A stretch of 17,996 nt of DNA from an uncultured Shinella sp. (GTDB taxonomy: Bacteria > Pseudomonadota > Alphaproteobacteria > Rhizobiales > Rhizobiaceae). This document shows positions 14,298 through 17,996 of this stretch, piece by piece. The first letter of the stretch is position 1, and the number at the start of each line of letters is the position of its first letter. A program made the position numbers and the translations under genes. The notes beneath the pieces are model-generated. The model did no database searches. It was not told the origin of the DNA and saw only the letters and a program-made list of their open reading frames with translations. The DNA is taken from positions 1 through 17,996 of the forward strand of contig CAMLOC010000006.1 in the NCBI GenBank assembly GCA_946481465.1, read 5' to 3'.

Positions 14298-15200
14298 ATG
14301 TCCCTTTACAGGTCGGGTGTTTCCGACGTCGGTGTGGAATCCAGCACACCGGCCCTCGCATGGGGGCCGGTCATCGGCGGCGCGGTGGCCGCGGCGGCCG
14401 CCACGATCATTCTACTCCTGCTTGGCTCCGGCGTCGGCCTGACGATGGTCTCGCCATGGTCGGGCGACAGTGCTTCCTTCACCACTGTCGGCGTCACGGC
14501 AGCGATCTGGTTCGTGGTCGTCCAGTGGTTGGCCTCCGCGCTCGGCGGCTATCTGACCGGCCGCCTGCGCACCAAGTGGGCCAACGTCCATACGGATGAG
14601 GTGTTCTTTCGCGACACCGCGCATGGCTTTCTAAGCTGGGCACTGGCAACGGTGGTTGTCGTTGGCATGGCAGGCTCTGCATTCACCTCGCTCGCCGGCG
14701 CCGGCGCCCAGGCCGTATCGACGGCGACAGCCACCGCCACGGTTGCGGGCACCGCGGCCGCGGCAAACAGCGATGCGGCCGCACCCGATGCTGCGACCGG
14801 CTACTTCACGGATATGCTGTTGCGCCCGCAGGATCTCGCGAGCCGCGTTCAAGCGGACAATGCATCGGCCACGGCCGAAATTTCCCGCATCCTGATGCAA
14901 GGTGCGGTAAATGACGGCGTGCCGGAGGCCGACCGGGCTTATATCTCATCAATCGTTGCGTCACGCGCCGGTATCCCACCCGAAGAGGCGCGCGCCCGGG
15001 TCGATCAGGTACTGACTCAGATCGAGGATGCGAAGGATGCCGCCCTCAAAGCCGCCGACGAGGCCCGAAAATCCGCCGCGACGGCGGCGATGCTTGGCGC
15101 CCTGTCCCTTCTCGTCGGCGCCTTCATCGCATCGGCTGCAGCAGCTCTCGGCGGACGCCAGCGTGACGATGAAGAAGCAGCCTTGATTGTTACACGATAA
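14298..15200 (+). CDS. Four-helix inner-membrane protein, conserved hypothetical
   Basis: A 300-aa protein with membrane helices at about residues 20-50, 63-85, 112-132 and 261-284. Between the third and fourth helix lies a long Ala/Thr-rich then charged region (about 135-258). That region includes a helical stretch, 'EEARARVDQVLTQIEDAKDAALKAADEARK', likely to be coiled coil. The first helices carry small-residue patterns (GGAVAAAAA, LGGYLTGRL). It resembles rhizobial proteins loosely labelled 'PhnA-like', a name that says nothing reliable about function. AGGAGG precedes the ATG. It follows the 25-aa peptide by 9 nt and is closed by a strong terminator. Stress induction is inferred from upstream EcfG-like sites. 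Confidence 0.85.
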   Translation: MSLYRSGVSDVGVESSTPALAWGPVIGGAVAAAAATIILLLLGSGVGLTMVSPWSGDSASFTTVGVTAAIWFVVVQWLASALGGYLTGRLRTKWANVHTDEVFFRDTAHGFLSWALATVVVVGMAGSAFTSLAGAGAQAVSTATATATVAGTAAAANSDAAAPDAATGYFTDMLLRPQDLASRVQADNASATAEISRILMQGAVNDGVPEADRAYISSIVASRAGIPPEEARARVDQVLTQIEDAKDAALKAADEARKSAATAAMLGALSLLVGAFIASAAAALGGRQRDDEEAALIVTR

Positions 15201-15208
15201 GCAATCTG

Positions 15209-15239
15209 GAAGCCGCCCTCTCGGGGCGGCTTCTTTCCG
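15209..15239 (+). terminator. Strong intrinsic terminator
   Basis: GAAGCCGCCC-TCTCG-GGGCGGCTTC: a perfect 10-bp stem (15209-15218 with 15224-15233) with a T-rich tail, 8 nt after the stop of the four-helix membrane protein gene. Confidence 0.9.
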
Positions 15240-15299
15240 TTCATTCGCCAGAAGAATTATTGTGCAGCGCAGCAACTTTAATGCTGCGGAGGGGTTACA

Positions 15300-16424
15300 G
15301 TGTATGCGGCCAATCCGGCGCGCTACCTGGAGCTCCTCATGAGATCGCTATCTGATACACTCGAACGGCTCGCGCGACTGCGCTCAGCCAAGCCTGCGAC
15401 ATCGCCCGGCTCCATTCTCAAGAAGCTCGATCATTTCGGCGCAAACCCGGGCGCCTTGGCGGCTTGGCAGCATGTGCCGAAGCAATTGCCGGCGGGGCCG
15501 GCGCTGGTGGTCGTGCTGCACGGCTGCACGCAAACCGCCGCCAGCTACGATGTCGGTTCAGGCTGGTCCGCGCTCGCCGAGGACTACGGCTTTATTGTCC
15601 TTTTCCCCCAACAGAACAGGCAGAACAACGCGAACCTGTGCTTCAACTGGTTCAATGCCGCGGACACCCAGCGGGATCGGGGCGAAGTGATGTCGATCCG
15701 ACAGATGATCGCCAGCGTGGTCGCCGAACATGGCGTTGATGAGCGCCGAATCTATATCACCGGTCTATCGGCCGGCGGCGCCATGGCGAATGCCATGTTG
15801 GCCTGCTATCCAGAAGTCTTTGCCGGTGGCGCTATCATCGCCGGCTTGCCCTACGCCGCCGCCTTGACTGTTCCCGAGGCGTTCGACCGAATGCGCGGGC
15901 AGGGTCTTCCCGGCACCAATAGCCTGCAGGAAAGCCTGCGCACCGCCTCACGCCATGATGGCGCTTGGCCGACGATTTCCGTCTGGCAGGGTACGAGCGA
16001 CAACACTGTGGTCCCTGACAACGCAGCCGCGCTCGTCGCGCAATGGCGGGGCGTACATGCGGTTCCGGTACAGCCCACCCAAATCGAGACGATGGGTCGA
16101 AATTTGCGATCTGTATGGCACGACGATCGCGGCCTGGAGGCAATAGAACTCTACATCATTTCAGGTATGGGTCATGGCACGCCGATCGAAGCGTCCAGCG
16201 GATATGGCAGGGCAGCGCCGTTCATGCTCGACGTCGGTGTCTCCTCGACTGTGCAGATAGCGAGAGGCTGGGGCCTTGCTGCCTCCTTCGAGCGCCGCGG
16301 TCAGCCGCATGCGTCTTCCTCCCCAGACGAAACGGTCAAGCAGCCGCCCTCATCTGCCGGTGCTGACAACAGTATTCAGTCCATCATCGAGAAAGCGCTG
16401 CGTTCCGCGGGCTTAATGAAGTGA
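15300..16424 (+). CDS. PHB depolymerase family esterase (LpqC-like)
   Basis: An alpha/beta-hydrolase of the Esterase_phd family, which splits polyester or other ester bonds. Numbered from the GTG: 'VVLHGCTQTA' (71-80) supplies the oxyanion region, 'GLSAGG' the nucleophile S157, 'GTSDNTV' the acid D234, and 'GMGHGTP' the base H292, so the triad is complete. No signal peptide is seen, which suggests a cytoplasmic enzyme. The substrate is not determined; intracellular polyhydroxybutyrate is one option and other esters are equally possible. Two starts are plausible: GTG 15300 with GGAGGGG five nt before it, and ATG 15339 with GGAG six nt before it. The latter matches the usual 'MRSxSDT' opening of relatives. 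No EcfG-like site lies upstream, and the preceding terminator makes it a separate unit. Confidence 0.92.
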   Translation: MYAANPARYLELLMRSLSDTLERLARLRSAKPATSPGSILKKLDHFGANPGALAAWQHVPKQLPAGPALVVVLHGCTQTAASYDVGSGWSALAEDYGFIVLFPQQNRQNNANLCFNWFNAADTQRDRGEVMSIRQMIASVVAEHGVDERRIYITGLSAGGAMANAMLACYPEVFAGGAIIAGLPYAAALTVPEAFDRMRGQGLPGTNSLQESLRTASRHDGAWPTISVWQGTSDNTVVPDNAAALVAQWRGVHAVPVQPTQIETMGRNLRSVWHDDRGLEAIELYIISGMGHGTPIEASSGYGRAAPFMLDVGVSSTVQIARGWGLAASFERRGQPHASSSPDETVKQPPSSAGADNSIQSIIEKALRSAGLMK

Positions 16425-16432
16425 GGGTGGGT

Positions 16433-16454
16433 TCGGTTCGTACCGATTTATTTT
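16433..16454 (+). terminator. Probable intrinsic terminator after the esterase
   Basis: TCGGT-TCGT-ACCGA followed by TTTATTTT. The stem is only 5 bp but the T tail is good, and it begins 8 nt after the stop codon. Confidence 0.55.
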
Positions 16455-16463
16455 CCGAGCAGC

Positions 16464-16488
16464 GGAACGTCGTCTCGGTTCCACGGTT
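16464..16488 (+). promoter_or_regulatory. EcfG/RpoE2-type promoter candidate for the DUF892 gene
   Basis: GGAAC (16464-16468), 17-nt spacer, GTT (16486-16488). Transcription would begin near 16495, about 35 nt before the ATG at 16530. DUF892 genes are frequent members of general stress regulons in this class, which supports the call. Confidence 0.7.
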
Positions 16489-16529
16489 GTTTGAGTCCAT
16501 CCCTCTCGAAAATTTGATCGGATTCTCCA

Positions 16530-17036
16530 ATGGCTACGGAAAAGACTTTGAACGACCTCTTCCTTGATACGCTCAAAGATATCTACTTCGCTGAAAAACA
16601 GATCCTGAAGGCCCTGCCGAAGATGGCGCGTGCGGCCCAGTCGGAAGAAGGCAAAGCCGGCTTCCTGCAGCACCGCGACGAAACCCAGGGGCAGATCGAG
16701 CGCCTCGAACAGGTGTTCGAGCTCCTCGGCAAGCCGGCCCGCGGCAAGACCTGCGAAGCCATCCAGGGCATCATCGCCGAAGGCGAGGAGATCATCGAGG
16801 ATTACAAGGGCACCGCCGCCCTCGATGCCGGCCTCATCTCCTCGGCCCAGGCGGTCGAGCACTATGAGATCGCCAGGTACGGTACGCTGAAGGCCTGGGC
16901 GAAACAGCTCGGGCTGAAGGACGCGATCCCCCTTCTCGATGCCAATCTCCAGGAGGAGATCGCCACCGACCAGAAGCTGACTGCGCTTGGCGAAGCCTCC
17001 GCGAACGCCAAGGGCTCGTTGAAGAAAGCCAGCTAG
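16530..17036 (+). CDS. DUF892 / YciE-YciF-like ferritin-fold protein
   Basis: A 168-aa all-helical protein. The opening 'LNDLFLDTLKDIYFAEKQILKALPKMARAA' is the standard DUF892 start. E22, H48, E51 and the later 'EHYEIARYGTL' (E110, H111, E113) fall where ferritin-like four-helix bundles place carboxylate and histidine ligands, so metal binding is possible but not proven. Full length for the family. E. coli YciE/YciF homologues respond to osmotic and general stress. The ribosome site is weak (GGAT region). It is monocistronic: an EcfG-like promoter sits 42 nt upstream and a strong terminator follows. It lies directly before a catalase, which fits an oxidative or general stress setting. Confidence 0.93.
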   Translation: MATEKTLNDLFLDTLKDIYFAEKQILKALPKMARAAQSEEGKAGFLQHRDETQGQIERLEQVFELLGKPARGKTCEAIQGIIAEGEEIIEDYKGTAALDAGLISSAQAVEHYEIARYGTLKAWAKQLGLKDAIPLLDANLQEEIATDQKLTALGEASANAKGSLKKAS

Positions 17037-17055
17037 ACTGCCGACCACATGATCA

Positions 17056-17080
17056 GGCCGCCCTTGAAGGGCGGCCCTTC
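17056..17080 (+). terminator. Intrinsic terminator after the DUF892 gene
   Basis: GGCCGCCCT-TGA-AGGGCGGCC: a perfect 9-bp stem (17056-17064 with 17068-17076) with a pyrimidine-rich tail, CTTCTGCTTTC. It separates the DUF892 gene from the catalase. Confidence 0.8.
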
Positions 17081-17130
17081 TGCTTTCGGGTCATCGGCGC
17101 CCGTTGAAACCAGTTCATCAGGAGCCCACC

Positions 17131-17996
17131 ATGGCCAGGAAGACAACCGCTGCATCGTCGCATCCCGCAACCAACACCGCCACGATCCACGATGTGAAGC
17201 TAAAGCGTGGGGCTGGCGGTGAACTGCATCAGACAGCCGAAGGCGACACGCCCGTGTTGACGACAGCCCAGGGCGGGCCGGTCGCAGACGATCAGAACTC
17301 GTTGCGCGTCGGCCCGCGCGGGCCGCTCGTCGTCGACGACTTCCATTTCCGCGAAAAGATCTTCCACTTCGACCACGAGCGCATTCCCGAACGGGTGGTA
17401 CATGCCCGAGGTTATGGCGCGCACGGCTTCTTCGAAACCTATGAGTCGCTTGCCGCTTACACCAAGGCCGACCTCTTTCAGCGCCCTCGCGAACGCACGC
17501 CCGCCTTCGTCCGTTTCTCGACGGTCGCGGGCAGCAAAGGGTCTGTCGACCTAGCGCGCGACGTGCGCGGTTTTGCCGTGAAGATCTACACGAACGAAGG
17601 CAATTGGGATCTGGTCGGCAACAACATTCCGGTCTTTTTCATCCAGGATGCCATCAAGTTCCCCGACATCATCCATGCTGTAAAACCCGAACCCGATCGA
17701 GGCTTTCCGCAGGCGCAGTCAGCCCATGACACTTTCTGGGATTTCATCAGCCTGACGCCCGAGAGCATGCACATGATCATGTGGGTCATGTCCGATCGCG
17801 CCATCCCACGCTCTTTCCGCTTCATGGAAGGGTTCGGCGTGCATACGTTCCGCTTCGTCAACGCCAAGGACGAGTCGACCTTCGTCAAGTTCCACTGGAA
17901 GCCGAAGCTCGGCCTCCAGTCCGTCGCCTGGAACGAGGCCGTGAAGATCAACGGCGCCGACCCTGACTTCCACCGCCGTGACCTCTGGCAGGCCAT
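17131..17996 (+). CDS. katE: Large-subunit monofunctional catalase KatE (3' end cut by window edge)
   Basis: A haem catalase that breaks down hydrogen peroxide. The first 288 residues are present. '[15 protein letters not shown]' carries the essential distal histidine H91, and '[15 protein letters not shown]' the distal asparagine (N164/N165). Other matches are '[26 protein letters not shown]' and 'IHAVKPEP'. About 60 residues precede 'VGPRGP', and the HARGxGAHG form is typical of the large-subunit, HPII/KatE-type clade (about 700 aa), so some 400 residues are probably missing. AGGAG lies 6 nt before the ATG. No GGAAC-type promoter was found in the 95 nt upstream, so its control differs from the DUF892 gene or depends on read-through past the terminator. 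Confidence 0.95.
   Translation, partial: MARKTTAASSHPATNTATIHDVKLKRGAGGELHQTAEGDTPVLTTAQGGPVADDQNSLRVGPRGPLVVDDFHFREKIFHFDHERIPERVVHARGYGAHGFFETYESLAAYTKADLFQRPRERTPAFVRFSTVAGSKGSVDLARDVRGFAVKIYTNEGNWDLVGNNIPVFFIQDAIKFPDIIHAVKPEPDRGFPQAQSAHDTFWDFISLTPESMHMIMWVMSDRAIPRSFRFMEGFGVHTFRFVNAKDESTFVKFHWKPKLGLQSVAWNEAVKINGADPDFHRRDLWQA

Noticed and set aside
14135..14599. A 154-codon plus-strand frame overlapping the 25-aa peptide and the start of the membrane protein gene
   Set aside because: No ribosome site, overlaps two better supported genes, Arg/Gly-rich shadow composition.
1..17996. CRISPR arrays, transposases, tRNA or rRNA genes
   Set aside because: I saw no regularly spaced repeats, transposase motifs or recognisable tRNA/rRNA sequence by eye; a dedicated scan was not possible.

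Overview
The window looks like chromosome from a member of the Rhizobiaceae (Rhizobium, Agrobacterium, Ensifer, Shinella and relatives). Three things point there: a very large cyclic beta-1,2-glucan synthase (NdvB/ChvB), several small hypothetical proteins of rhizobial type, and repeated GGAAC-N17-GTT promoter-like sites of the kind used by the alphaproteobacterial general stress sigma factor EcfG/RpoE2. Coding DNA is GC-rich. Two intergenic stretches (about 8510-8700 and 12290-12475) are clearly AT-rich. Genus and species cannot be fixed from the sequence.

Layout. Positions 1-8039 (minus) hold ndvB, read from its start codon to the window edge, so only the C-terminal end is missing. A small DUF1488 gene (8140-8391, minus) precedes it on the same strand. 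An AT-rich gap leads to a plus-strand gene for a small anchored protein (8811-9152) with its own terminator. From 10321 down to 9265 a tightly packed minus-strand cluster of five small genes follows: a 40-aa membrane peptide, a 96-aa unknown protein, a 44-aa membrane peptide, an acyl carrier protein paralogue and a 66-aa charged protein. Positions 10608-12094 (plus) carry a single-domain response regulator and a PAS-HWE histidine kinase. Next come a minus-strand small transcription unit with a strong terminator (12190-12379) and a plus-strand small-protein cluster (12543-12987). Positions 13101-14034 (minus) encode a stress-type glycine-rich protein and a secreted PepSY-like protein. Positions 14211-15200 (plus) encode a 25-aa hydrophobic peptide and a four-helix membrane protein. 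The window ends with a PHB-depolymerase-type esterase, a DUF892/YciE-like ferritin-fold protein and the 5' part of a large-subunit KatE-type catalase.

How it fits together. From about 10.5 kb onward the content suggests a stress-response neighbourhood. It has a two-component pair of the HWE type, several small membrane or periplasmic proteins, a DUF892 protein and a catalase. GGAAC-N17-GTT sites lie upstream of the response regulator, both divergent operons around 14.1 kb, and the DUF892 gene. Regulon membership is inferred from these motifs, not shown.

The most unusual feature is a pair of nearly identical leaders of about 70 nt, in inverted orientation (10322-10394 and 12473-12542). Each is followed directly by a paralogous 38-40-aa membrane peptide gene. 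The two copies flank the two-component pair. I do not recognise this leader/peptide unit, and it is my main candidate for something undescribed.
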